Shown here piece after piece: positions 1 through 6,166 of a DNA stretch of 9,245 bases. The stretch is taken from positions 1 through 9,245 of the forward strand of contig DATAVK010000028.1 in NCBI GenBank assembly GCA_036267755.1, in the 5' to 3' direction. The notes below the pieces were generated by a model. That model did no database searches, had not been told where the DNA came from, and saw only the letters and a program-made list of their open reading frames with translations. The stretch is from DATAVK01 sp036267755. GTDB taxonomy: Bacteria; Actinomycetota; Actinomycetes; JAFAQI01. The position numbers and the translations under genes are program-made. Within the stretch, counting starts at the first letter, position 1, and every line of letters starts with the position of its first letter.

Positions 1-2
1 TC

Positions 3-1658
3 GCCGGCGACGCGGAGGTTCGCAGCCGCAACGACTCCGCCTGGCTGATTCCGAACGACGGCTCTCGAACGAACCACCAGCTGCGCGAGGACATGCGCCG
101 TTTCGACGACGACGACGAGGTCGACATCGTCATCGTCGGCGCTGGCGCCGGCGGCAGCGTGCTCACTCAACGACTGTCCCGGGCCGGCTGGCGGGTCGTG
201 ACACTCGACGCGGGGCCGTTCTGGGATCCCGACACCGATTGGGTCAGCGACGAGCGCGGATCTCATCGGCTGTACTGGACCGAGCCACGCGTCATCTCCG
301 GCAACGATCCGGTGCCGCTGGGATCGAACAACTCTGGTCGCGGTGTCGGCGGGTCGATGGTCCACTACGCCGGCTACGTCCCACGGTTCCACCCGTCGGA
401 CTTCCACATCTACTCGGCCGACGGCGTCGGCGCGGACTGGCCGATCGGCTACGACCAGCTCAAGGACTATTACGAGCAGATCGAGGCGGAGCTCCCGGTC
501 TCCGGCGAGGACTGGCCGTGGGGCGACCCGCACCAATACCCACAGCACGCCCATCCGGTCGGTGGCAACGGCGAGGTGTTCCTCCGCGGGGCGCAGGCGC
601 TCGGGATCCCCGCCCGGGTCGGGCCGGTCGCGATCACCAACGGTCGGTTCGGGAACCGGCCGCACTGCATCTATCGCGGCTTCTGTCTCCAGGGCTGCAA
701 GGTCAATGCCAAGGCCAGCCCACTCATCACCCATATCCCCGACGCGCTCGCCCACGGCGCAGAGGTCCGGGCCCACTGCCATGTCTCACGGGTTCTCGTC
801 GATGACAAAACGGGTCTCGCGACAGGAGTGACCTACATCCGTGACGGCGTCGAGCACCGGCAGCGCGCCCGGATGGTGGCGGTCGCTGGCTACTCGATCG
901 AAACGCCTCGGCTGCTTCTGCTGTCGACGTCGAAGCGGTACCCCGACGGTCTGGGCAACGACCACGACCGAGTCGGTCGCTACCTCATGGTGCAAGGAGC
1001 CCCGCAGACCGCCGGACGCTTCGACGACGAGGTCCGGATGTACAAGGCACCTCCGCCGGAGGTGAGCACCGAGCACTTCTACGAGACCGATCCGGCGAAG
1101 CCCTACAAACGTGGCTGGTCGATCCAGACCGTGAGCCCGCTGCCGATCACCTGGGCGGAGCACGTGGCCGCTCAGGGTCACTGGGGTGAGACGCTCCGGG
1201 AGTACATGCGGGACTACGTGCACTGGTCGTGTCTCGGTGCGTTGTGCGAGTTCCTGCCCCTCCCCGAGAACCGGGTGACGCTGGCCGATGAGAAGGACCG
1301 TCACGGCCTTCCGGTCGCCAACTTCAGTTATAGCAAGTGCGACAACGACAACCAGCTGATGAAGGCGGCGCAGTCGGTGATGGAGGACCTGTTGCACGCG
1401 GCAGGCGCCGACGAGGTCATCACGATCGATCGATACGCGCATCTGGTCGGCGGTGCCCGGATGGCCGAGCGCGCCGAGGACGGCGTCGTCGACCGCGACC
1501 AGAAGATGTTCGGGGTCGACAACGTCTACCTGACTGACGGCAGCGTCCTTCCGACGCAGGGCTCCGCCAACCCGGCGCTGACGATCATGGCACTTGCCGC
1601 CCGGCTAGCGGTCCATCTGCGTGGCGGGACGCGACCGGCTTCAGGTGGTGACCGATGA
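3..1658 (+). CDS. GMC-family FAD oxidoreductase with FeS-type cysteine cluster (5' partial)
   Basis: A flavoprotein that probably oxidises an alcohol or sugar(-acid) group and passes electrons to a redox partner. Numbered from the ATG at 93: FAD-binding GAGAGG at 16-21 closing with LDAGP, a GVGGSMVHYAGY segment typical of the gluconate/glucose dehydrogenase branch, cysteines C192, C198 and C202 (C-x5-C-x3-C), and a GMC C-terminal domain with HLVGG (H450) and SANPALT (N493), the usual catalytic His/Asn pair. The frame stays open from 93 back to the window edge with plausible codons, and the GAGG before 93 is only 2 nt away, so the true start probably lies upstream and 93 is internal. Its last codons overlap the next gene by 4 bp (ATGA), implying translational coupling. 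Family is secure; substrate is unknown. A small gluconate 2-dehydrogenase subunit-3-like partner, if present, would lie outside the window. Confidence 0.88.
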   Translation, partial: AGDAEVRSRNDSAWLIPNDGSRTNHQLREDMRRFDDDDEVDIVIVGAGAGGSVLTQRLSRAGWRVVTLDAGPFWDPDTDWVSDERGSHRLYWTEPRVISGNDPVPLGSNNSGRGVGGSMVHYAGYVPRFHPSDFHIYSADGVGADWPIGYDQLKDYYEQIEAELPVSGEDWPWGDPHQYPQHAHPVGGNGEVFLRGAQALGIPARVGPVAITNGRFGNRPHCIYRGFCLQGCKVNAKASPLITHIPDALAHGAEVRAHCHVSRVLVDDKTGLATGVTYIRDGVEHRQRARMVAVAGYSIETPRLLLLSTSKRYPDGLGNDHDRVGRYLMVQGAPQTAGRFDDEVRMYKAPPPEVSTEHFYETDPAKPYKRGWSIQTVSPLPITWAEHVAAQGHWGETLREYMRDYVHWSCLGALCEFLPLPENRVTLADEKDRHGLPVANFSYSKCDNDNQLMKAAQSVMEDLLHAAGADEVITIDRYAHLVGGARMAERAEDGVVDRDQKMFGVDNVYLTDGSVLPTQGSANPALTIMALAARLAVHLRGGTRPASGGDR

Positions 1659-2755
1659 CCGCTACCGACGCGAAGCTGATCGGGCTGCACGCCGAGGTGT
1701 ACGACTTCCCGACCCCGGAGCCGGAAAGCGACGGCACGCTGACGTGGACGTCGACGACCGCGGTCGTCGTCCACGCCGAAGCAGGTGGGGAGCAGGGACT
1801 CGGCTGGACGTACAGCAGCCCAGCGGCGACCTCCGTCATCGACGCCCAGCTCACCGACGCCGTCTCTGGCCGCGACGCGTTCGACGTGCCCGGGTCGTGG
1901 GAGGCGATGGTTCGCGCCTGCCGGAACCTCGGCCGGCCCGGCATCGTGTCCGCCGCGATCGCAGCCGTCGACATCGCGCTGTGGGACCTGAAGGCGCGGC
2001 TGCTCGGGGTGGCGCTGCACGACCTGTTCGGGCGGGCGCGGGACAGCGTCCCGGTGTACGGCAGCGGCGGGTTCACCAGCATGACCGACGACCAGTTGCG
2101 AGACCAGGTCGCTGGCTGGCTCGACGCAGGCTGCACCGCCGTGAAAATCAAGGTCGGTGAGAACTGGGGTTCGGAAGTCGTGCGGGACCTGCACCGGGTC
2201 GCGCTGCTCAAGACACTCGTCCCGGACGGCACGACCGTCATGGTCGACGCGAACGGCGGCTACACCCCCGGGCAGGCGGTACGCGTCGGGACCACGTTCG
2301 ACGCGCTCGGCGTCACCTGGTTCGAGGAGCCGGTCAGCTCTGACGACCTCAACGGGTTGGCGAGGCTCCGCACCCAGTTGCGCTGCGATATCGCCGCCGG
2401 AGAGTACGCCGACTCCGCCCACTACGTGCAGCGGATGTGCGCCGCCGGCGCGGTGGACTGCCTGCAGGTCGACGTGACCCGCTGCGGCGGGTACACCGAA
2501 TGGCTGCGCTGCGCTGGTATCGCCGCGTCGTACGGGCTGCAGATCTCGGCGCACTGTGCCCCGTCGCTGCACGCGCCGGTCGCCGCCGCGGTCCCGAACC
2601 TGCGTCACGTCGAATGGTTCGCCGACCACGCGGCGCTTGAGCCGCTGCTCGTCGACGGGCTCCCGCGGGTGCGTCACGGTGCGCTGACGCTCACCGAGGC
2701 GCCCGGGCACGGCATGACCCTCGCTTCCGGCGCGGAACGCTACCGCGTCGCTTAG
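1655..2755 (+). CDS. Enolase-superfamily enzyme, mandelate racemase subgroup (probable sugar-acid dehydratase)
   Basis: A 366-residue protein of usual length for the mandelate racemase/muconate lactonising enzyme family, which abstracts a proton alpha to a carboxylate with Mg2+ help. Visible residues: the KxK pair K164/K166 (KIKVG), metal ligands D198 (VDANGGY), E224 (FEEP) and E250 (AAGE), the D273/H300 dyad (QVDVTR; SAHC), and E320 (HVEW). From the metal ligands onward these follow the mandelate racemase set (D195, E221, E247, D270/H297, E317) with a constant +3 offset, so the active site looks complete. Start ATG overlaps the preceding stop by 4 bp. Most members with this arrangement dehydrate aldonic or aldaric acids; that, and the neighbouring oxidase and transporter, is why a sugar-acid dehydratase is favoured over a racemase. 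The exact substrate cannot be read from sequence. Confidence 0.9.
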   Translation: MTATDAKLIGLHAEVYDFPTPEPESDGTLTWTSTTAVVVHAEAGGEQGLGWTYSSPAATSVIDAQLTDAVSGRDAFDVPGSWEAMVRACRNLGRPGIVSAAIAAVDIALWDLKARLLGVALHDLFGRARDSVPVYGSGGFTSMTDDQLRDQVAGWLDAGCTAVKIKVGENWGSEVVRDLHRVALLKTLVPDGTTVMVDANGGYTPGQAVRVGTTFDALGVTWFEEPVSSDDLNGLARLRTQLRCDIAAGEYADSAHYVQRMCAAGAVDCLQVDVTRCGGYTEWLRCAGIAASYGLQISAHCAPSLHAPVAAAVPNLRHVEWFADHAALEPLLVDGLPRVRHGALTLTEAPGHGMTLASGAERYRVA

Positions 2756-2788
2756 ACCGTCCACGAACGTCGATGGGAGCTGATCCGG

Positions 2789-3280
2789 ATGTCGCGATGG
2801 ATGCCTGACTCGGTGCGGTGGCAACGGCTGATGCCGATCGCGTTCGTCACCTACAGCTTCGCCTACCTCGACCGGTCCAACTACTCCCTCGGCTCCGCCG
2901 GCGGCCTGACGTCGTCGCTGCACATCTCTTCGACCCAGTCGGGGTTGCTCGGCGGGCTGTTCTTCATCGGCTACTTCCTGTTCCAGGTCCCGGCCGGAGC
3001 GTTCGCGGAGCGCCGCAGCGTCACCGAGCTGATGTTCTGGTCACTCATCGCCTGGGGGGCCTCGCCGCCGCGCAGCGGCGTCGAAGGAGCCGATCGTGTC
3101 GATCTGGCTGAGCTCGAGGCCCAGCGTGACCGCGAGCTCTACGCACTTGGGGCCGTACGTGTCGATGAACGCATCCACCATCCCGGGAGCCGCGTCCCGT
3201 ATCCGATCGGCGAGCCCCTCCCCGTCGTAGGCGACGGGCAACACGCCGACGGACGCCAGCCAGTCGTGATGCGGCGGTGA
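2789..3280 (+). pseudogene. 5' remnant of an MFS transporter (ACS-family-like), truncated
   Basis: The first ~90 residues (2789-3058) look like the start of a major facilitator: a short cytoplasmic N-terminus, TM1 with FAYLDRSNYSLG (the D-R-x-N motif of anion:cation symporters for sugar acids and other organic anions), then TM2 with GGLFFIGYFLFQVPAG and the loop FAERRS that replaces the usual family-A motif, then the start of TM3 (MFWSLIAWGA). After that the reading frame runs into DNA that codes, on the opposite strand, for part of an MDR oxidoreductase, ending at 3280 with a hydrophilic non-membrane tail. A normal member has about 420-450 residues and 12 helices, so this cannot transport. 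GGGAG at 2775-2779 sits 9 nt before ATG 2789. The gene follows the dehydratase by 33 bp and was probably its operon partner for substrate uptake. Confidence 0.8.
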
Positions 3281-3438
3281 CGCGAGCCGGATCACGGTCG
3301 CGCCGCGTACCGCAGCAGCTGCACGACGATCACCCGACGCCGCCGGCCGCGGAAATCACCACGACGGTGTCACCACGTGACCCACCGGCAGCATCGACCG
3401 CAACCGCGGCGGCGACACCCGCGACGTACCGAGACCCG
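3059..3438 (-). pseudogene. Internal fragment of an NADP-dependent MDR (quinone/zinc-type) oxidoreductase
   Basis: On the minus strand, read from high to low coordinates, three frames together give a recognisable medium-chain reductase: YVAGVAAAVAVDAAGG and GDTVVVISAAGGVG (the Rossmann dinucleotide-binding loop, about 3337-3428), then VVQLLRY in a second frame, then ATVIRLASPPHHDWLA followed by LADRIRDAAPGMVDAFIDTY in a third (about 3060-3300). A TGA at 3330-3332 marks the first frame break and a second lies at about 3300-3312. The catalytic N-terminal domain is missing on the high-coordinate side, where the match fades at the repeat beginning at 3440. The C-terminal third is missing on the low-coordinate side, where the sequence runs into the transporter at about 3058. 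It is a decayed fragment, not a gene. Open frames across this stretch on either strand should not be annotated as proteins. Confidence 0.72.
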
Positions 3439-3439
3439 G

Positions 3440-3520
3440 CCTGTGCCGCTCAAAAACTCCGATCGCGGTCGCGGTCGGTATGTCGTCGTCGGTGAGGTCG
3501 CTCAGAGTTTTTGCGGGACC
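3440..3520. repeat. Intergenic palindromic repeat, copy A (left of toxin-antitoxin pair)
   Basis: An ~80 bp unit with inverted ends. The left arm at 3440-3461 holds GCTCAAAAACTC. The right arm at 3503-3519 holds GAGTTTTTG followed by CGGGAC, the complement of the left arm apart from a 2 nt gap and single changes. The inner part contains GGTCGCGGTCGG. The same arrangement occurs at 4203-4280. It adjoins the end of the oxidoreductase relic. It resembles REP/BIME-type intergenic elements in layout, but no transposase is visible to confirm a class. Confidence 0.6.
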
Positions 3521-3570
3521 GGCTTCGTGGCTGCGCTTCGTGGGCCCGGGTTCCATGTACGCATCAACAC

Positions 3571-3604
3571 CTACAAGTGGTACGCTATTCAGTACCACTA
3601 GTAG
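3571..3604. promoter_or_regulatory. Palindromic operator of the yefM-yoeB operon
   Basis: A 13 bp inverted repeat: CTACAAGTGGTAC at 3571-3583 and GTACCACTAGTAG at 3592-3604, with an 8 bp spacer and one mismatch (12 of 13 pairs). It ends within 9 bp of the antitoxin ATG at 3613 and runs into its ribosome site (GGGGAG, 3604-3609). Phd/YefM antitoxins bind palindromes with TGTAC/GTAC cores and repress their own operon, and both arms here carry GTAC. Occupancy would block the promoter and perhaps ribosome loading. I could not assign convincing -35 and -10 boxes. Confidence 0.72.
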
Positions 3605-3612
3605 GGGAGACC

Positions 3613-3864
3613 ATGACCGCAATTACCGCGACTGATGCGCGCAAGAGCCTGTTCGGGCTCATCCAACAAGTCAACGACGACCACACCGCGGTCGAGGTCG
3701 TATCCCGGCACGGTAACGCGGTCATCATGTCGAAGGACGACTACGACGCGATGACCGAGACCGCTTACCTTCTGCGGACTCCTGCCAATGCTGAACGACT
3801 ACTTGAGGCGATCGAGCGCGCACGGCGCGGCGAGTTCGAACAGCACGACCTCCTAGACGAGTGA
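3613..3864 (+). CDS. yefM: Type II antitoxin, YefM (Phd/YefM family)
   Basis: An 83-residue antitoxin that neutralises the YoeB ribonuclease and represses its own operon by DNA binding. The N-terminal half has the YefM fold (TATDARKSLFGLIQQVN, then VEVVSRHGNAVIMSKDDYDAM). The C-terminal half keeps the strongly conserved ETAYLLRTPANAERLLEAI, the segment that wraps around the toxin, with an acidic tail. Length equals the E. coli protein (83 aa). The start is ATG 3613, with GGGGAG 3 nt upstream and the palindromic operator just before it. An upstream in-frame start at 3511 would read through the operator and adds no family-like sequence, so it was not used. The stop overlaps the toxin start by 4 bp (GTGA), the usual antitoxin-first coupling. 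Confidence 0.95.
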   Translation: MTAITATDARKSLFGLIQQVNDDHTAVEVVSRHGNAVIMSKDDYDAMTETAYLLRTPANAERLLEAIERARRGEFEQHDLLDE

Positions 3865-4121
3865 CCCGGACGCTCGCCTTCGATCCCCACGGCTGGGAGG
3901 ACTACATCTACTGGCAGACCCAGGACCGCAAGACACTCAAGCGCATCAACCAGCTCATCGCCGAGTTACTCCGCGACCCGTTCACCGGCATCGGCAAACC
4001 CGAACCGCTCAAGCACATCCTCACGGGCGCGTGGTCACGCAGGATCGACGAAGTCAACCGCCTCGTCTACTACGTCACCGATGACCACGTCGTCGTCCTG
4101 CAAGCCCGGGACCACTACTGA
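3861..4121 (+). CDS. yoeB: Type II toxin, YoeB mRNA endoribonuclease
   Basis: An 86-residue RelE-superfamily toxin that cleaves mRNA in the ribosomal A site when not bound by YefM. The sequence follows E. coli YoeB closely: WEDYIYWQ near the N-terminus, GKPEPLKH (45-52), WSRRID (58-63), NRLVYYVTDD (66-75) and the terminal RDHY. E48, R67 and H85 correspond to the E. coli catalytic residues E46, R65 and H83, and the final tyrosine is kept, so the toxin should be active. Translation starts at GTG 3861, inside the antitoxin stop (4 bp overlap), coupling the two products. The pair lies between repeat copies A and B in a region of gene relics, which fits a horizontally moved addiction module. Confidence 0.95.
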   Translation: MTRTLAFDPHGWEDYIYWQTQDRKTLKRINQLIAELLRDPFTGIGKPEPLKHILTGAWSRRIDEVNRLVYYVTDDHVVVLQARDHY

Positions 4122-4150
4122 CCTCAGGTTCCAGCAAACCCGGAGAACGC

Positions 4151-4193
4151 TCTGTGCTGCCGAAAGACGCCCCGGTCACGTCGCTGATAGTCC
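4151..4193 (+). repeat. Degenerate half-copy C of the intergenic repeat
   Basis: CTGTGCTGCCGAAAGACGCC at 4152-4171 followed by GGTCACGTCGCTGATAGTCC (4174-4193) matches the left half of copy B (4203-4243) with a few substitutions and small gaps. The two lie in direct orientation about 52 bp apart. The A-rich core is eroded to CGAAAGACG, and no right arm is seen. Confidence 0.55.
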
Positions 4194-4202
4194 GTCCTCG
4201 AA

Positions 4203-4280
4203 CCTGTGCTGCTCAAAGCTCCGGTCACGGTCGCTGATTGGCCATCGCCGAGCCGGCCCAGAGTTTTTGAGCGGGACAGG
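4203..4280. repeat. Intergenic palindromic repeat, copy B (right of toxin-antitoxin pair)
   Basis: The left arm at 4203-4223 (CCTGTGCTGCTCAAAGCTCC) is followed by GGTCACGGTCGCTGATTGG, and the right arm is at 4259-4280 with GAGTTTTTGAGCGGGACAGG. The right arm of B is the reverse complement of the left arm of A (3440-3461) at 20 of 22 positions, so the outer ends of A and B form a near-perfect inverted pair around the toxin-antitoxin genes. Confidence 0.6.
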
Positions 4281-4323
4281 GTCGGGCGGCTAGCGGGCCA
4301 GTCACATGCGGCGGTCGGATCGG

Positions 4324-4725
4324 CTACTGCTCGCGGCGGACGTTAGCAGCGCGACCATGGTCGGTGCCCTCGTCGCGCTGAAAGATGAATGTGGTGTCGC
4401 CGACCTCGACCCGGTCGCCGTGATGCAACCGCCACCCGAGCGCCCGGGCACCATCGACGCGGCTGCCGCCGGCGGTCAGGTCGGTGAAGACCCAATCGTC
4501 GACGGTCGCCTCCCAGTGGATTTCCGCAGCCGCGGGTTCGGCGTTCGGGACCCGGATCGACTGCGTATCGGCGCTTCCAAGCGTAATGAGGTCACCCTCG
4601 AGAAGGAACGCTTGCTCGATACCGGCAGCTGCGGGAGTGCCGGCATCGACGCTCCCTCCGGTGGCGACGACGAGCCGCGGCCGACCGGAACGTCTCGCTG
4701 AGCCTTCAGGGTCGTCGGTGGTCAT
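4324..4725 (-). CDS. Small FHA-domain-like protein lacking phosphothreonine-binding residues
   Basis: A 133-residue protein. A low-complexity N-terminus (about 1-35) precedes one forkhead-associated fold: LEGDLITLGSADTQSIRVPN (about 42-61), EIHWEATVDDWVFTDL (68-83), GGSRVDGARAL (86-96), and HHGDRVEVGDTTFIFQ (101-116). FHA domains normally bind phosphothreonine through an Arg after the first Gly, a Ser in SxxH, and an Asn in the DLxSxNGT loop. Here those positions read Ser51, Ala67 (AEIH) and Gly86. The fold signature (LG, H70, DL, HGD, VG) is kept, but the phospho-contacts look lost. No clear ribosome site precedes ATG 4725, so the start is uncertain. There is no neighbouring kinase. It could be a phospho-independent adaptor or a decaying gene. 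Confidence 0.6.
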   Translation of the reverse strand: MTTDDPEGSARRSGRPRLVVATGGSVDAGTPAAAGIEQAFLLEGDLITLGSADTQSIRVPNAEPAAAEIHWEATVDDWVFTDLTAGGSRVDGARALGWRLHHGDRVEVGDTTFIFQRDEGTDHGRAANVRREQ

Positions 4726-5237
4726 CGATCGCTGCGGAGCGCTGAGCGAACGGCCGCACCTGGAGGCCGTGGCGGTGTCACCCGGTCAGTGAACCACCTC
4801 GAACCAGCGTCCGGTTAGGCATGTCGACGCCGTGCAGCTTCCGGACTGGTGGAAGGTCGTCGAGCTCGGTTTGGAGCCGCAACGAGACACCGAGTCGTTC
4901 GGCCCGCCGGAACCGGCGTGTCTCGCGACCGCAGAATGCTGACGCGGTACGAGTCGCTGGTGCGGTCCCGTCGAACATCTACCCTGCCGTCAAGTCTCCT
5001 GTGCGCGGTCCCCGCAGCGCGGACGCGTCGCCGAGGACATAGCGAGTCGTAAGTGCACAACTCAAGGGGCCGTCCGATATTGGAAGGCAACATCGAGCCA
5101 CCCACGTGCAACATCACGAATGCTGCTTTCCAGCAACTCTCAGTCCTCCGAGATACAATGGAGTCAACGTCCAGCAGCGTGCGGCTGACCTGTCACTAGG
5201 TCGGTTAGCGAACCGGCCGGTCCTCGCGGAGTTCGCC
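4726..5237. other. Region without a recognisable gene
   Basis: About 510 bp between the FHA-like gene and the three-helix protein. Several short open frames exist on both strands: minus 4778-4978 with RETRRFRRAERLGVSLRLQT, minus 4815-5117, and plus 4849-5052. None has a recognised domain or a convincing ribosome site. The minus 4778-4978 frame has acceptable codon use and could be a gene remnant. From about 5040 the DNA is less GC-rich and looks intergenic. It contains TACAAT (5154-5159), a possible -10 box without a matching -35. A small hairpin (GGTCGGTT, AGCG, AACCGGCC) lies at 5199-5218 and includes the 10 bp palindrome ACCGGCCGGT (5212-5221). Confidence 0.5.
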
Positions 5238-5483
5238 GTGATCTTTCGTCACACGCCCAAGTCTGCGCATGTCCAAGTCAACCGTGTTCAGCTTGCCGTC
5301 ATCGGACAGTTAGGGGCGGAGTTCCCCGACCTCCCGCGCCATCTCATCTACGAGAAGGTGCATCAGGCGCGTGCTCGCGCTGCCAAGGAACTCCCGAGCG
5401 TCGCCGCGTACGCCAGCGTCCTAGAACGAGAAACCCGCGCACTTATCGCCACCGCGCCTGCGCGGTTAACGCAATCCCTCTGA
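5238..5483 (+). CDS. Three-helix bundle dimerisation domain protein (DUF3562-like)
   Basis: A small helical protein of 81 residues from GTG 5238. The segment VIGQLGAEFPDLPRHLIYEK, continuing to VLERETRALI, has the pattern of the actinobacterial three-helix-bundle dimerisation domain: an F-P-D-[VL]-P turn, a helix with regularly spaced Ala/Arg, then a helix ending in an E-R-x-x-R-x-x-L type motif. Function is unknown beyond probable dimerisation; paralogues are usually numerous in actinomycetes. GTG 5238 is preceded by GGAG (5228-5231) at 6 nt. The frame can be extended to GTG 5106, but that part has rare codons for this genome (TTA, CTA, AGA) and no family-like sequence, so the shorter form is preferred. 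It converges on the GAF-ANTAR relic, with 8 bp between the two stops. Confidence 0.62.
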   Translation: MIFRHTPKSAHVQVNRVQLAVIGQLGAEFPDLPRHLIYEKVHQARARAAKELPSVAAYASVLERETRALIATAPARLTQSL

Positions 5484-5491
5484 GCTGGCGC

Positions 5492-6166
5492 CTACTCGTC
5501 GTTGGTGGCGGCCTCGACGATTACCTGAGCGACGACGTGCAGTTTGCGGTTGCTCTCTTGAGAGAGTGTCACGAGGACCGCGAAGGCGGCGTCTGCGGTG
5601 ATGTGACAAGCGCCCATCAGGATGTTTGGCCTGTTCGATCACCGCCCGGGATCTCATTGCCCCGGTGAGCTGTTCGGCGCGACTCGTAGCGCTGTAGTAA
5701 AGGTGGGCGTTGTTCAGCACGATCCCGGCGTAGGTGGCGAGGTCTTCCCCGATTCACGGCTACGTCAATGAAGGCATGGGTACGAGGGCGTAGCAGTTGA
5801 AGGCACCGACAACTCGGCCATCCACCGATAGCGAAACCCGCACCCCGGCTTCGGTTGCCCTGGATGAGTACTGCGGCCATCTGGTCCCGGTCTGGTCATC
5901 GACGACGATCGTCTGGTCGAGCCGGATCGGGTCCAGGCAGGGTCCGTACCCGGCCTCGTACTGCGACTCACGACCTGGTTCACCAGGGCTCCGCTGGACG
6001 CAACCGTCGCCGGGCGGCCGTTCTCCATCGTGACCGACACATGCGACGCCCAGGGGACGGTCCGCTTCGCGATCTCGGTAACTCGCTCCGTGCCGCCGGG
6101 TTCGCCGAGCTCGGCCGCCCAGATCATCACCGGTAGGCCTAGGTGGGTCTCATCGTCCAGGTACAC
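5492..6166 (-). pseudogene. GAF-ANTAR transcription antitermination regulator, multiply frameshifted
   Basis: On the minus strand the pieces join into an almost full GAF-ANTAR protein. A GAF domain starts as GTERVTEIAKRTVPWASHVS and GRPATVASSGALVNQV (about 5972-6110). After a frame change near 5970 it continues as SQYEAGYGPCLDPIRLDQTI, TRWPQYSSRATEAGVRVSLS and VDGRVVGAFNCYALVP (about 5763-5968). Next come TAG and TGA stops at about 5750-5762, then EDLATYAGIVLNNAHLYYSA and SRAVIEQAK (5625-5749). Finally, after a shift at 5624, comes the ANTAR end ILMGACHITADAAFAVLVTL to VIVEAATNDE and a TAG at 5492. One missing base near 5970 would restore V-D-E-S-Q-Y-E, and two missing bases at 5624 would restore the usual AKGILM. 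Intact members sense ligands or stress through GAF and bind paired RNA hairpins through ANTAR. The 5' limit (GTG at 6166) is a guess. Confidence 0.82.

Noticed and set aside
786..1442. Minus-strand 218-codon frame inside the GMC gene
   Set aside because: Antisense shadow: no recognisable fold, and the plus strand carries a clear GMC protein.
1526..2923. A 465-codon open frame on the minus strand opposite the enolase-superfamily gene
   Set aside because: It is composed of Arg/Pro/Val/His-rich low-complexity sequence with no domain, and it lies opposite a gene with a full catalytic set. High GC at third positions creates such long antisense frames.
3511..3612. Upstream in-frame start for the antitoxin
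   Set aside because: It would translate the operator and part of the repeat. YefM homology begins at 3613, with a good ribosome site.
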